Assembly: GCF_028288465.1 (NCBI RefSeq)
Contig: NZ_JAQBNR010000024.1
Location: 124,001 to 188,000, forward strand
DNA: 64,000 bases
Direction: 5' to 3'
Origin: Ferruginibacter sp.
GTDB lineage: Bacteria; Bacteroidota; Bacteroidia; Chitinophagales; Chitinophagaceae
Shown: positions 21,450 through 29,706 of the stretch, in pieces
Numbering within the stretch: position 1 is the stretch's first letter
How the letters are laid out: the number at the start of each line of letters is the position of its first letter
Notes under the pieces: model-generated
The model's database searches: none
What the model saw: only the letters and a program-made list of their open reading frames with translations
Told to the model about the DNA's origin: nothing
Position numbers and translations under genes: made by a program

Positions 21450-22310
21450 ATGAAAAAATATTTTCTACTGGTTTTGGTAATAGCGGCCCTTTTACAGTCC
21501 GTAAAATCCCAATGTCCATCAGGAGCAGGTGCTTTTTTAAATGCTGATCCCAACTGTCCAAAAGGTTGTGGTGTGTTATTATATAACTGGCCGGAGGGGG
21601 TGACTGTATACATATTCAGGGCTACGCCTGTAAAAGTAATTGACTCAGTAAAAATTCCTGGTACGTATGGCGGACCAGGTAAGGGAAGTGCCTATTTGTG
21701 TGTGAATTGTAGTATTCCCTTGATTTTCGCCTCTATTACACCTAACGCTTCCAATGGCTGTGTAATTATAGGAGGTTTTACTACGCCGGTAAAGCTTACA
21801 GACTTGTCTTTGTCTACAAATGGCAGCAACAGCTGCCAGATAAAATGGACTACCTACAGCGAGAACCCCGGCACTATTTTTACCATTCAGCGAAGTTCTA
21901 ATTCCCGCGACTTTAAGGATATCGCTTTGTTAACTGGTTATGGAAAAGCAACCAACAAATATTCCTTGACTGATAACAACATCGAAACCGGAACACAATA
22001 TTTCAGAATCAAAATTACCGAACCCAGCGGAAAAATCAGTTACTCGGAAATTGCATTGATAAAAAATCAGGGTAATTTCGGCGCAAGCATTTACCCTAAT
22101 CCTGCCGAAGGTGATTTTAAAATAACTATTCCTTCTCCATATTTACCGGCAAAGATTATTATCTACAATGCTGAAGGACAAGCAATATACACTGCTTCCA
22201 CCCTGCAATCTTCTATGTTTGTAAGTCGCCGGTTTACAAAGGGAATTTATGCCGTAAGAATTACTGGTAGTAACAATGCTTCAATCACGCAGACTTTGCT
22301 GATAAAATAA
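21450..22310 (+). CDS. Secreted protein with T9SS type A sorting domain
   Basis: This 286-residue protein begins with a signal peptide (MKKYFLLVLVIAALLQSVKS) and a cysteine-containing N-terminal part with no recognised domain. A fibronectin-like segment follows (IKWTTYSENPGTIFTIQRSS, then YFRIKITEPSGKISYSEIAL). It ends in a type A T9SS sorting domain (SIYPNPAEGDFKITIP, KIIIYNAEGQAIY, GIYAVRITG). It should therefore cross the outer membrane by type IX secretion and be attached or released. The gene lies on the opposite strand inside the ribosomal protein/RNA polymerase cluster, between rplL and rpoB, an unusual place. Function unknown. Confidence 0.85.
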   Translation: MKKYFLLVLVIAALLQSVKSQCPSGAGAFLNADPNCPKGCGVLLYNWPEGVTVYIFRATPVKVIDSVKIPGTYGGPGKGSAYLCVNCSIPLIFASITPNASNGCVIIGGFTTPVKLTDLSLSTNGSNSCQIKWTTYSENPGTIFTIQRSSNSRDFKDIALLTGYGKATNKYSLTDNNIETGTQYFRIKITEPSGKISYSEIALIKNQGNFGASIYPNPAEGDFKITIPSPYLPAKIIIYNAEGQAIYTASTLQSSMFVSRRFTKGIYAVRITGSNNASITQTLLIK

Positions 22311-22335
22311 ATCCTGGCATTTTTTGGTCATTTCA

Positions 22336-22364
22336 AAAGAAAAAGCCGAAGATTTCTCTCCGGC
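22336..22364 (-). terminator. Intrinsic terminator after rplL
   Basis: On the minus strand GCCGGAGA pairs with TCTTCGGC (22364-22357 with 22352-22345; one imperfect pair, 4-nt loop), followed by a CTTTTTCTTTT tract. It lies between the convergent rplL and T9SS-gene ends and closes the rplKAJL unit. Confidence 0.7.
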
Positions 22365-22388
22365 CTTTAAACTATTTGTACATTAAAC

Positions 22389-22760
22389 TTAAGCTACTTC
22401 AACTTCAGCACCTGCTTCAGTTAACTTAGTTTTCAATTCTTCTGCAGTTGCTTTATCAACACCTTCTTTAACTGGCTTTGGAGCTCCGTCTACTAAATCC
22501 TTAGCTTCTTTCAATCCCAATCCTGTTAATTCTTTAACAATCTTTACGATTGCTAATTTGTTAGGGCCGGCTGCTTTCAGGATAACATTAAATGATGTCT
22601 TCTCTTCAACAACAGCAGCTTCGCCGCCGCCTGCGCTTACAACAACTGCAGCTGCAGCTGGTTCAATACCATACTCTGATTTTAAAAATTCAGCTAATTC
22701 CTGAACTTCTTTTACTGTTAAACCTACAAGGTTTTCAGCTAGTGCTTTTACGTCTGCCAT
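22389..22760 (-). CDS. rplL: 50S ribosomal protein L7/L12
   Basis: A 123-residue bL12. The start at 22760 ([14 protein letters not shown]) is chosen because it gives the family N-terminus. The longer frame to 22796 adds 12 residues of no family character. The alanine/glycine-rich hinge follows, and the C-terminal factor-binding domain ([20 protein letters not shown], then [16 protein letters not shown]) is complete. L12 forms the flexible ribosomal stalk that recruits elongation factors. It is the last gene of the rplKAJL unit. Confidence 0.98.
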   Translation of the reverse strand: MADVKALAENLVGLTVKEVQELAEFLKSEYGIEPAAAAVVVSAGGGEAAVVEEKTSFNVILKAAGPNKLAIVKIVKELTGLGLKEAKDLVDGAPKPVKEGVDKATAEELKTKLTEAGAEVEVA

Positions 22761-22886
22761 AATAGTTACTTTTTTCCCGCCTTCATTGTGTTTCACTCCG
22801 GCGGAGTTTAAAAAAAATTGTTTGTGCCTTTATTTATACCGTCCGGCCAGGTTAATTATGTAAATCCATAAAGGATAACTAATTTG

Positions 22887-23474
22887 TTAAGCTGTCGGAG
22901 CTTCAGGCGCTGCACTGTCAGCCGCCGGAGCTGCTGCTTCTGCAACGGGAGCTGCTTCAACTGCTACTTCTGCTTCCGCCGCTTTTGCTGCATCCTTATT
23001 TTGCAAAGCACCTAACACGCGCTGTATAGGAGATTGCAGCAATCCAATTACTTCGCCTATCAGTTCGTTCTTAGTTTTAATCTGGGTTAAAGCTTTTAGC
23101 TGGTTGTCGCCAACAAATACATCACCATTGATGAATGCAGCTTTCAGTTCAGGTTTTTCTCCTTTACTTTCTTTTCTGAACCCTGTTAAAATTAACGCTG
23201 GTTCTTTTGGATTTTCGCTGAAAAGTAATGCAGTTACATTATTTAAAGAATCAAATACACCCGCATATTTTTCACTTCCTAAACTTTCAAGCGCTTTCTT
23301 AATAAGCGTATTTTTTGCAACACGCATTTCAACCTGCTTATCAAAGCAATGGCTGCGCAACTTGCTGATCTGTGCTACCGTTAAGCTTTCTGTATTGGTA
23401 ACGTAAAAATTATTGTACTGGCTAAACTTGCCTTTCAGTACTTCTATTACGTCGTTTTTTTCCTGTTTTGTCAT
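22887..23474 (-). CDS. rplJ: 50S ribosomal protein L10
   Basis: A 195-residue uL10 that anchors L12 dimers to the ribosome. It begins MTKQEKNDVIEVLKGKFSQY and holds the family QISKLRSHCFDKQVEMRVAK and NTLIKKAL segments. The C-terminal extension is a low-complexity alanine/glutamate/proline stretch (about the last 35 residues), typical of the phylum. The 47-bp spacer after rplA has a short GCAG-GTCA-CTGC stem that might act as the L10 autoregulatory leader, but this is weak. Confidence 0.97.
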   Translation of the reverse strand: MTKQEKNDVIEVLKGKFSQYNNFYVTNTESLTVAQISKLRSHCFDKQVEMRVAKNTLIKKALESLGSEKYAGVFDSLNNVTALLFSENPKEPALILTGFRKESKGEKPELKAAFINGDVFVGDNQLKALTQIKTKNELIGEVIGLLQSPIQRVLGALQNKDAAKAAEAEVAVEAAPVAEAAAPAADSAAPEAPTA

Positions 23475-23521
23475 AACAAATATTTTAAGTAAAACCGCAG
23501 TGACCTGCCTTTTTACATTGA

Positions 23522-24211
23522 TTAATTTTGAACAGATTTGGTATCAACAATAATACCCGGACTCATCGTGCTGGCCATGCTTACTCCTTTAAGATAAGTT
23601 CCTTTAGAAGTTGGTGGCTTCAGTCTTATAATTGCATTGATCAATTCCTGACTGTTTTCAGCAATTTTTTCAACACTAAAACTTACACGACCGATAGAAG
23701 CATGAATAATTCCTACCTTATCAACTTTAAAAGCAATTTTACCGCCTTTTACTTCATTTACTGCACCTGCAACGTCGTTGGTAACAGTACCAGTTTTAGG
23801 ATTTGGCATTAAGTTACGTGGCCCTAACACTTTACCTAAACGACCTATCTTAGGCATTACTGCCGGAGTTGCGATAATTACATCAATATCTGTCCACCCA
23901 CCTTCAATTTTTGCAATGAATTCATCCAAACCTACATAATCAGCGCCAGCGCCTTTTGCAGCTTCTTCTTTATCAGGTGTACAAAGCACCAATACTTTTT
24001 TGGTTTTACCTGTACCGTGAGGCAAAGAAACTGTACCACGGATAGCCTGGTCAGCTTTCTTTGGATCTACGCCCAATTTGATATGCAAATCAACAGAACT
24101 GTCGAATTTGGTTGTATTTATTTCTTTAACTAAACTTGAAGCTTCTTTTAAGGAGTATGTTTTATTAACATCAACCTTAGCGTTTGCTAATTTTCTTTTT
24201 TTAGTAATCAT
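23522..24211 (-). CDS. rplA: 50S ribosomal protein L1
   Basis: A 229-residue uL1, normal length. Family segments include [51 protein letters not shown] and the late [15 protein letters not shown]1 forms the mobile stalk at the ribosomal E site and in many bacteria represses the rplKA message. It follows rplK after 25 bp and precedes rplJ after 47 bp. Confidence 0.98.
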   Translation of the reverse strand: MITKKRKLANAKVDVNKTYSLKEASSLVKEINTTKFDSSVDLHIKLGVDPKKADQAIRGTVSLPHGTGKTKKVLVLCTPDKEEAAKGAGADYVGLDEFIAKIEGGWTDIDVIIATPAVMPKIGRLGKVLGPRNLMPNPKTGTVTNDVAGAVNEVKGGKIAFKVDKVGIIHASIGRVSFSVEKIAENSQELINAIIRLKPPTSKGTYLKGVSMASTMSPGIIVDTKSVQN

Positions 24212-24236
24212 TTTCTAAAATTTTTGTGGTTGATAA

Positions 24237-24680
24237 TTAATTTTCCCATGGAGCTTTTCCGTCAACAGTTAAACCCATGCTGCGTGCTGTACCTGCAACC
24301 ATGCTCATTGCACTATTGAGGGTGAAAGCGTTCAGATCTGCCATTTTATCTTTGGCAATATCTTCTACCTGTGCCCAGGTTACTTTGCCAACCTTTACCC
24401 TGTTAGGCTCTTTACTGCCACTGGTAATTTTTGCTGCTTCCATTAACTGAACTGCGGCTGGAGGAGTTTTAATAATAAATTCGAAAGACTTATCAGCATA
24501 AACTGTGATAAGAACGGGAAGGATTTTCCCTGGTTTATCCTGGGTTCTTGCGTTGAACTGCTTGCAGAACTCCATGATGTTTACACCTTTGGAACCTAAT
24601 GCAGGTCCGATTGGCGGTGCCGGATTTGCCTGTCCTCCTTTACACTGGAGCTTGACGTAGGCGGTAATTTCTTTTGCCAT
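24237..24680 (-). CDS. rplK: 50S ribosomal protein L11
   Basis: A 147-residue uL11. The start at 24680 ([20 protein letters not shown]) is chosen to give the family N-terminus. The longer frame to 24734 would extend into the promoter side without homology. The [20 protein letters not shown] segment and the C-terminal rRNA-binding domain ([15 protein letters not shown]) are complete. L11 builds the GTPase-associated centre. It is the first gene of the rplKAJL unit, behind its own promoter candidate. Confidence 0.98.
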   Translation of the reverse strand: MAKEITAYVKLQCKGGQANPAPPIGPALGSKGVNIMEFCKQFNARTQDKPGKILPVLITVYADKSFEFIIKTPPAAVQLMEAAKITSGSKEPNRVKVGKVTWAQVEDIAKDKMADLNAFTLNSAMSMVAGTARSMGLTVDGKAPWEN

Positions 24681-24763
24681 GTTTAATTTTTTTTGGTGAT
24701 AACGTTGGGCCAATGAGCACAACTCCCAATTCAATAAATTCTATAAAGAACTATTTGGGGCGG

Positions 24764-24794
24764 CAAAGGTAGAGAATAATTTTTAATTATTGAA
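24764..24794 (-). promoter_or_regulatory. Promoter candidate for rplKAJL
   Basis: TACCTTTG (24771-24764 on the minus strand) matches TAnnTTTG exactly. The -33 position about 20 nt upstream reads TTC instead of TTG. It lies between the nusG terminator and rplK, where a promoter is needed, and has the same TACCTTTG as the tRNA-tuf promoter. Confidence 0.55.
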
Positions 24795-24824
24795 CATCGT
24801 AAGTAAATATTATCATCCTTTAAA

Positions 24825-24853
24825 ACAAAAAAGCTACCCAATTTAGGTAGCTT
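24825..24853 (-). terminator. Intrinsic terminator after nusG
   Basis: AAGCTACC (24853-24846, minus strand) pairs perfectly with GGTAGCTT (24838-24831) across a 7-nt loop and runs into TTTTTGTTTT. It lies 26 bp after the nusG stop, so secE-nusG and rplKAJL are separate units or joined by partial readthrough. Confidence 0.85.
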
Positions 24854-24879
24854 GAATATTGTTACATTATTTTATTTCA

Positions 24880-25464
24880 TTAAACTATTTTCTCAACCTG
24901 CATGTAGTTCAATTCTACTGGTGTTGCCCGTCCGAAAATCTTCACCTGTACTTTTAATTTCTTCTTCTCATCATTTACTTCTTCTACCATTCCATTGAAA
25001 TCATTAAATGGTCCATCGATAATTTTAATTGTTTCACCAATAATGAAAGGCTCGCTCATTGTCATTCCTCCACCTTCGCCTAATTCATCTACTTTACCCA
25101 GCATCTTATTAACTTCCGCTTTACGCAAGGAAATAATATTTCCCTTACTGCCTTTACCATCGGTTAAAAAATGCATTACGTTACTAATATTGCTGATGTG
25201 CTGCACCATATCATCGTTCAGCTTATTATCAGCCACCTCTATCATTACATAACCAGGATAAAAGTTTCTTTCCCTCATTACCTTTTTACCTGCCTGAACT
25301 TTATACACTTTTTCAACGGGTAAAAAAACCTGCTTAATAATATCAACCCATCCATTGCGTACGATATCCTTATCAAGGTATTCTTTAATTTTACGCTCCT
25401 TGCCACTTACAACACGAAGTACATACCACTTACTTTCCTTATCCTGTACGATAGTTTCTTCCAT
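24880..25464 (-). CDS. nusG: Transcription termination/antitermination protein NusG
   Basis: A 194-residue NusG with its N-terminal NGN domain (WYVLRVVSGKERKIKEYLDK, NFYPGYVMIEV) and a C-terminal KOW domain (IIDGPFNDFNGMVEEVNDEK, then KLKVQVKIFGRATPVELNY). It binds RNA polymerase and links it to ribosomal protein S10 or Rho. It lies 2 bp after secE in one operon and is followed by a strong terminator. Confidence 0.97.
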   Translation of the reverse strand: MEETIVQDKESKWYVLRVVSGKERKIKEYLDKDIVRNGWVDIIKQVFLPVEKVYKVQAGKKVMRERNFYPGYVMIEVADNKLNDDMVQHISNISNVMHFLTDGKGSKGNIISLRKAEVNKMLGKVDELGEGGGMTMSEPFIIGETIKIIDGPFNDFNGMVEEVNDEKKKLKVQVKIFGRATPVELNYMQVEKIV

Positions 25465-25466
25465 TG

Positions 25467-25667
25467 TTAGTTTGACTTAAATAAAGAGTAAATAAATTTT
25501 AAACTTCCATTGGCAACAAAATCCATTAAAGCCACTACAGCAGTAATTAATAAGGTAGCTCCAAGCACAACCATTGTGGATTGCTGTAACTGTTCCCAGT
25601 TAGGCCAGGTTACTTTTTCAACCAATTCCTTGTAAGAGTCTCTTAAATATGCTGTCAGCTTGTTCAT
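25467..25667 (-). CDS. secE: Preprotein translocase subunit SecE
   Basis: A 66-residue single-span SecE of the short type: the amphipathic cytoplasmic helix (YLRDSYKELVEKVTWPNWEQL) with the conserved VTWP motif is followed by one membrane span (MVVLGATLLITAVVALMDFV). SecE is an essential part of the SecYEG channel in the inner membrane. It lies 2 bp upstream of nusG and about 100 bp downstream of tRNA-Trp, the standard order in many bacteria. Confidence 0.95.
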   Translation of the reverse strand: MNKLTAYLRDSYKELVEKVTWPNWEQLQQSTMVVLGATLLITAVVALMDFVANGSLKFIYSLFKSN

Positions 25668-25686
25668 AATTCCAATTTGAAAATTT

Positions 25687-25751
25687 GAAAATTACTCAAT
25701 GTAAAATTAATTGCCCCTCAAACTGAGCCCTTTTCACATTGAGCAATTTTC
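25687..25751 (-). repeat. 21-bp imperfect inverted repeat between tRNA-Trp and secE
   Basis: Arms 25731-25751 and 25687-25707 are complementary except for two A/C positions, which become G-U pairs in minus-strand RNA; the central CTCAATGT/ACATTGAG is perfect. The stem begins about 17 nt after the tRNA-Trp 3' end and ends 20 nt before secE. It has no T-run, so a processing or stability role fits better than termination. Confidence 0.75.
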
Positions 25752-25768
25752 GCATTAAATTAATTAGC

Positions 25769-25839
25769 ACGGGCACTAGGATTCGAACCCAGATCAAGGG
25801 TGTTGGAGACCCGTATGCTAGCCGTTGCACCATGCCCGT
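25769..25839 (-). tRNA. trnW: tRNA-Trp (CCA)
   Basis: The 7-bp acceptor stem ACGGGCA/TGCCCGT is perfect, the T arm contains TTCGAAT, and the anticodon loop CTCCAAC gives anticodon CCA. One pair at the top of the anticodon stem is mismatched. It sits between tuf and secE, the place where tRNA-Trp is found in many bacterial phyla. CCA is not encoded. Confidence 0.95.
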
Positions 25840-25845
25840 ATAAAG

Positions 25846-25884
25846 GAATTAGCTAATCAGCAAATTTGGCCGATTAGCTAATTC
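25846..25884 (-). repeat. 13-bp perfect inverted repeat between tuf and tRNA-Trp
   Basis: GAATTAGCTAATC (25846-25858) is the exact reverse complement of 25872-25884 across a 13-nt loop. It follows the tuf stop by 25 bp and precedes the tRNA-Trp 5' end by 6 bp, so it may form a stem cut by RNase III to release the tRNA. Its TTAGCTAATC core resembles the hairpin at 27508-27547. Confidence 0.75.
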
Positions 25885-25909
25885 TATCTCAAAGATACTA
25901 ATGATTATC

Positions 25910-27097
25910 TTATTTTACAATTTCAGTAACCTGACCAGCACCTACTGTACGGCCACCTTCACGAATCGCAAATTTCAAACCTTTTTCCATCGCAATAGGC
26001 TGAATCAACACAACATTCAATGAAGTGTTATCGCCAGGCATAACCATTTCAGTACCAGCATTCAAAGTAACTTCACCAGTTACATCCGTAGTACGGAAAT
26101 AGAACTGAGGACGATATTTGTTGAAGAATGGAGTATGACGTCCACCTTCTTCTTTGCTCAATACATAAACTTCGCCTTTGAATTCAGTGTGCGGAGTAAT
26201 AGAACCTGGTTTGCAAAGCACCATACCACGACGGATTTGAGTTTTTTCAATACCACGTAATAAAAGACCTGCATTATCACCGGCCTCACCTTCGTCCAGT
26301 AATTTCTTAAACATTTCAACACCAGTACAAGTAGAAGTCAGTGCTTTTTCCATTAAACCAACAATTTCAACTGGTTCACCAACCTTGATACGACCTCTTT
26401 CGATACGACCAGTAGCAACTGTACCACGACCAGTGATAGAGAATACGTCCTCAACACTCATCAGGAATGGCAAGTCAACTAATCTTGGAGGTAAAGGAAT
26501 ATAGCTGTCAACTGCATCCATCAACTCATTGATTTTTGCAACCCATTTTTCATCACCGGCCAAAGCACCAGTTGCAGAACCCTGAATAATTGGTGTGTTA
26601 TCGCCATCAAAACCGTAAGAAGTTAACAACTCACGGATCTCCATTTCAACCAATTCCAATAATTCAGGATCATCTACCAGATCAACCTTGTTCATAAAAA
26701 CAACAATTTGAGGTACACCTACCTGGCGGGCCAACAAGATGTGTTCTTTAGTTTGAGGCATTGGTCCGTCAGTAGCAGCAACTACCAGGATAGCACCGTC
26801 CATTTGCGCAGCACCAGTGATCATGTTCTTTACATAATCAGCGTGACCCGGACAGTCAACGTGTGCATAGTGACGTGTATTGGTAGCATACTCAACGTGT
26901 GCTGTATTAATTGTAATACCCCTTTCTTTTTCTTCAGGAGCACCATCAATATCATCATAATTTTTTTTCTCCGCTAAACCTCTTTTTGACAAAACATCGG
27001 TTATAGCGGCTGTTAGTGTTGTTTTACCATGATCCACGTGACCGATAGTACCAACGTTTAAGTGGGGTTTATCCCTCTTGAAAGATTCTTTTGCCAT
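25910..27097 (-). CDS. tuf: Elongation factor Tu
   Basis: A 395-residue EF-Tu, full length. The GTPase motifs are [10 protein letters not shown] (G1), [12 protein letters not shown] (G2), [12 protein letters not shown] (G3), MNKVD (G4) and the SATGAL region (G5). Domains II and III follow with [12 protein letters not shown] and the C-terminal [15 protein letters not shown]. It carries aminoacyl-tRNA to the ribosome. It is preceded in the transcript by four tRNA genes and followed by tRNA-Trp, so mature mRNA is made by tRNA processing of a longer transcript. Confidence 0.99.
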   Translation of the reverse strand: MAKESFKRDKPHLNVGTIGHVDHGKTTLTAAITDVLSKRGLAEKKNYDDIDGAPEEKERGITINTAHVEYATNTRHYAHVDCPGHADYVKNMITGAAQMDGAILVVAATDGPMPQTKEHILLARQVGVPQIVVFMNKVDLVDDPELLELVEMEIRELLTSYGFDGDNTPIIQGSATGALAGDEKWVAKINELMDAVDSYIPLPPRLVDLPFLMSVEDVFSITGRGTVATGRIERGRIKVGEPVEIVGLMEKALTSTCTGVEMFKKLLDEGEAGDNAGLLLRGIEKTQIRRGMVLCKPGSITPHTEFKGEVYVLSKEEGGRHTPFFNKYRPQFYFRTTDVTGEVTLNAGTEMVMPGDNTSLNVVLIQPIAMEKGLKFAIREGGRTVGAGQVTEIVK

Positions 27098-27268
27098 TGT
27101 TTAATTTTTAATAATTGTTTTGAAAATTGGTTTTCATTTATTGTCTGTAACCATCGACCTTATTAATTTACTTCTATCTTCCCTGTACCATTCAATATTT
27201 TTAGCGCCTTGAGCAATCATCTCATTATTGAGCTACTTGTTCCTAACTTTCCAAATATCTTCTTTTAG

Positions 27269-27340
27269 AGCCGTTGGTGAGAATCGAACTCACGACCTCT
27301 TCCCTACCAAGGAAGTGCTCTACCCCTGAGCTACAAAGGC
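27269..27340 (-). tRNA. trnT: tRNA-Thr (GGT)
   Basis: The anticodon arm CTTCC-TTGGTAG-GGAAG gives anticodon GGT, and the T arm has TTCGATT. The acceptor stem GCCTTTG/CAACGGC has a single mismatch at the fourth pair. It is the last of four tRNAs before tuf, equivalent in position to thrT of enteric bacteria. Confidence 0.94.
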
Positions 27341-27367
27341 TTAAACCATTGCCCCAAGGCAACAAAG

Positions 27368-27440
27368 AGCGGAAGACGAGGCTCGAACTCGCCACCTATA
27401 GCTTGGAAGGCTATCGCTCTACCAAATGAGCTACTTCCGC
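27368..27440 (-). tRNA. trnG: tRNA-Gly (TCC)
   Basis: The acceptor stem GCGGAAG/CTTCCGC is perfect and the anticodon arm ATAGC-CTTCCAA-GCTAT gives anticodon TCC. The T arm contains TTCGAGC. Third tRNA of the cluster, equivalent to glyT. Confidence 0.96.
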
Positions 27441-27507
27441 TTAAAAATGTGTTTATACAATTCATTAAATGAAGAAATAAAGAACACTCCAAAAATTAAA
27501 AGAACTT

Positions 27508-27547
27508 AAAATTAGCTGATCAGCCCATTGGCTAACCAGCTAATTTT
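27508..27547 (-). repeat. 18-bp hairpin in the tRNA-Tyr / tRNA-Gly spacer
   Basis: Arms 27508-27525 and 27530-27547 pair over 18 positions, two of them as G-U in minus-strand RNA, with a 4-nt loop. The core AATTAGCTG/CAGCTAATT recalls the hairpin before tRNA-Trp. It lies immediately after the tRNA-Tyr 3' end and is a plausible RNase III site in the polycistronic tRNA precursor. Confidence 0.7.
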
Positions 27548-27553
27548 TAAAAG

Positions 27554-27636
<83 letters not shown>

Positions 27637-27680
27637 AAAAAAACAAGAAATATAATTTTCAATATATTTCAACGGTTCAG

Positions 27681-27753
27681 AGCCGAAAACTGGAGTCGAA
27701 CCAGCGACCTACTGATTACAAATCAGTTGCTCTACCAACTGAGCTATTTCGGC
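27681..27753 (-). tRNA. trnT: tRNA-Thr (TGT)
   Basis: The acceptor stem GCCGAAA pairs with TTTCGGC apart from wobble, and the anticodon arm ACTGA-TTTGTAA-TCAGT gives anticodon TGT. The T arm contains TTCGACT. First gene of the tRNA-tuf unit, equivalent to thrU, about 157 bp downstream of a strong promoter candidate. Confidence 0.96.
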
Positions 27754-27909
27754 GTTTTTCACCATTAACAACCATTGATAGAATGTGGGGCATTCGACCT
27801 TTCCGATTGGTACCGGCGATGCTCTATCAACGGAGTTGTTTTGGTTTATTTATTTAAAGAACTTTTTCAAAAATATCACTGCTGTGTTGCATTACTATTT
27901 TTGGGATGG

Positions 27910-27937
27910 CAAAGGTAAGTATATTTGATTAATACAA
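27910..27937 (-). promoter_or_regulatory. Strong promoter of the tRNA-tuf-secE-nusG unit
   Basis: On the minus strand TTG (27937-27935), 17 nt, then TACCTTTG (27917-27910): a full match to the Bacteroidota TTG / TAnnTTTG promoter. No further gene lies between it and the first tRNA. This is the best promoter in the window. Confidence 0.75.
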
Positions 27938-28003
27938 AAACTTTGTAAAAGATTTTTTTACACTTTAAAAATAAAAATGTGCATAAGCGCAAAAGACAAT
28001 AAA

Positions 28004-28028
28004 AAAACCCCCGTTTTTCGGGGGTTTT
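28004..28028 (-). terminator. Intrinsic terminator after hpf
   Basis: AAAACCCCCG (28028-28019 on the minus strand) pairs perfectly with CGGGGGTTTT (28013-28004), 5-nt loop, and continues into further T. It lies 8 bp after the hpf stop codon and isolates hpf from the tRNA promoter. Confidence 0.9.
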
Positions 28029-28036
28029 ATATCTGT

Positions 28037-28336
28037 TTAAGCTGCGAGCTTTTCTTTTTTTCGTTTTATCTGTAATATCACAGAATCCAACGCTTCATCA
28101 AAACTTTCTTCAAACGATTTGGAGGAATGCTTAACAAAAAAATCATACTTTGGAACATGCACTTTTATTTCAGCTACTTTATCCTTAATCGTGTGTACAA
28201 CATTGTCTAGTTTTAAATACACATCAACTTTTGTAATCCTGTCATGAACTTGTAAAAGCTTGGAAAGCTTTTTTTCAATATAGGATTTCAATTTTACATC
28301 TGCGTCAAAATGCACAGTCTGAATGTTTACGTTCAT
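28037..28336 (-). CDS. hpf: Ribosome hibernation-promoting factor, short HPF/RaiA family
   Basis: A 99-residue protein of the short HPF/RaiA class. It begins MNVNIQTVHFDADVKLKSYI and includes KLSKLLQVHDRITKVDVYL and a late EESFDEALDSVILQIKRKKE, in line with the beta-alpha fold that binds the 30S decoding region in stationary phase. The C-terminal dimerisation domain of long HPF is absent, so it would act like short HPF or RaiA. It is monocistronic, with its own promoter candidate and terminator. Confidence 0.88.
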   Translation of the reverse strand: MNVNIQTVHFDADVKLKSYIEKKLSKLLQVHDRITKVDVYLKLDNVVHTIKDKVAEIKVHVPKYDFFVKHSSKSFEESFDEALDSVILQIKRKKEKLAA

Positions 28337-28361
28337 AGCAATCTAATTTTTAATCAGTGAA

Positions 28362-28390
28362 CAAATATGTGAAAAAATTCGGGTAAACAA
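28362..28390 (-). promoter_or_regulatory. Promoter candidate for hpf
   Basis: TTG (28390-28388) is followed after 18 nt by CATATTTG (28369-28362, minus strand), one base off the TAnnTTTG box. It lies 26 bp before the hpf start, in the xerC-hpf gap. Confidence 0.45.
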
Positions 28391-28533
28391 TTAACTCATA
28401 GGCGAAAGTTACAGGGGTTTAAGTGAGGTTATTTTTCAAATTCAAGTTAGTTCTTGCGGGTGTAAATTCCAAAATAAATCTCTGTTGTTTTGTAAAACTT
28501 ATAACCTGCTGTTTTATTGTTCAATATCCAGAT

Positions 28534-29436
28534 TTAAGCCTTCGGATGCGCTTTTTTATATACCTCTTTTAATTTTTCAATCGTGTTATGCGTATAGACC
28601 TGGGTTGCGGCCAGGCTGCTATGTCCCAGCAATTCCTTAACCGCATTTATATCAGCACCATTATTCATTAAATGGGTGGCAAAAGTATGGCGCATCACGT
28701 GCGGACTTTTCTTATCTATTGTTGTAACGCCGGACAGATATTTTTTCACCACACTGTATACATATTTGGGATACAATTTTTTCCCTTTCTCATTTACCAG
28801 CAGTACATCCGTATCAGTCCCCTGTAAATTTGCTTTTTTGTCGGTGATGTAGCTTTTGATTATTTGCGAGAGCTGACTGCTTACCGGCAATATCCTTTCT
28901 TTGTTGCCTTTCCCCAATACTTTAATGGTATTATTTCCTGCATCAATATGGGCCATCCTGAGACTGATGAGTTCCGCTTGCCTGATACCAGTATTGTACA
29001 ATAAGTGAAATATCAGGCGATCAGTTTTCCCATTCCAGTCATCGGGAAATTCCAGGTAATTAAACAAAGTTCCCGTATCTGCTTCTGCGACAAACTGGGG
29101 CAATCTCTTCTTGACTTTGGCGGAAACAATGGTAGCCATTGGACTTTTTTGCAGGGCGCCTTCTTTTAGCTGGTATTTAAAAAAAGATTTCAGGGATGAT
29201 ATCTTACGGTTGATAGTTTTTGAATCTACTCCTTTCTCTTTCAATGATGCCAGCCAGCTGCGTACAAAAGATGATGTGATGTCGCCAATAGATTCAGCTG
29301 CAAATTGTAGCTGGATAAAATCAAAAAAACCGGTAAGATCATTCCCGTAAGAAATAATGGTATGTTGTGAATACCGTTTTTGAAACTTAAGGTAATCTAA
29401 GAAACCCTGTATATAAAATTGTTGATGGATGGGCAT
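28534..29436 (-). CDS. Tyrosine recombinase XerC/XerD
   Basis: About 300 residues from the ATG at 29436 (MPIHQQFYIQGFL). The longer frame starts with TTG and adds six residues without support. An N-terminal SAM-like core-binding domain is followed by the catalytic domain with R152 (TGIRQAEL), K176, H246 and R249 (HVMRHTFATH), H272 (LGHSS) and nucleophile Y281 (VYTHN). The complete R-K-H-R-H-Y set marks a working chromosomal or plasmid dimer-resolution recombinase of Xer type. No mobile-element genes or attachment repeats are near it, so a housekeeping role is more likely than an integrase. XerC versus XerD cannot be told by eye. Confidence 0.9.
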   Translation of the reverse strand: MPIHQQFYIQGFLDYLKFQKRYSQHTIISYGNDLTGFFDFIQLQFAAESIGDITSSFVRSWLASLKEKGVDSKTINRKISSLKSFFKYQLKEGALQKSPMATIVSAKVKKRLPQFVAEADTGTLFNYLEFPDDWNGKTDRLIFHLLYNTGIRQAELISLRMAHIDAGNNTIKVLGKGNKERILPVSSQLSQIIKSYITDKKANLQGTDTDVLLVNEKGKKLYPKYVYSVVKKYLSGVTTIDKKSPHVMRHTFATHLMNNGADINAVKELLGHSSLAATQVYTHNTIEKLKEVYKKAHPKA

Positions 29437-29501
29437 AAAAAAACTGATAACCAAAGTTACATGGTTATCAGTTTTAAAAATATCAATTATTGGTTAAATG
29501 A

Positions 29502-29699
29502 CTAAACGTCTATTTTACCACTTGCTATGTTCTGTTTGTACACTGCTTTTAACACTTGTGTGCGGCGCCTGATGGATGGCTTGATAAAAGCCTGTCTTTC
29601 CCTTAACTGCAGCAACACGCGGCTTTTTTCGAATTTCTTTTTATACTTCTTTAACGCCTTGTCGATGTTTTCGCAATCTTTTGAATCTATTATTAACAT
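29502..29699 (-). CDS. rpsU: 30S ribosomal protein S21
   Basis: A 65-residue bS21: MLIIDSKDCENIDKALKKYK, KKFEKSRVLLQLRERQAFIK and KPSIRRRTQVLKAVYKQ are characteristic. In Bacteroidota ribosomes bS21 helps hide the anti-Shine-Dalgarno end of 16S rRNA. This gene alone in the window has a perfect Shine-Dalgarno sequence with ideal spacing, which fits autoregulation: the message would be translated when bS21 is scarce and the anti-Shine-Dalgarno end is free. It lies upstream of xerC on the same strand and has its own full promoter match. Confidence 0.96.
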   Translation of the reverse strand: MLIIDSKDCENIDKALKKYKKKFEKSRVLLQLRERQAFIKPSIRRRTQVLKAVYKQNIASGKIDV

Positions 29700-29706
29700 T
29701 TGATAT

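Noticed and set aside
28534..29436. XerC/D-type gene as a mark of an integrated element
   Set aside because: No attachment repeats, integrase neighbours or cargo genes were found; the gene sits among housekeeping genes, so the Xer role in dimer resolution is more likely.
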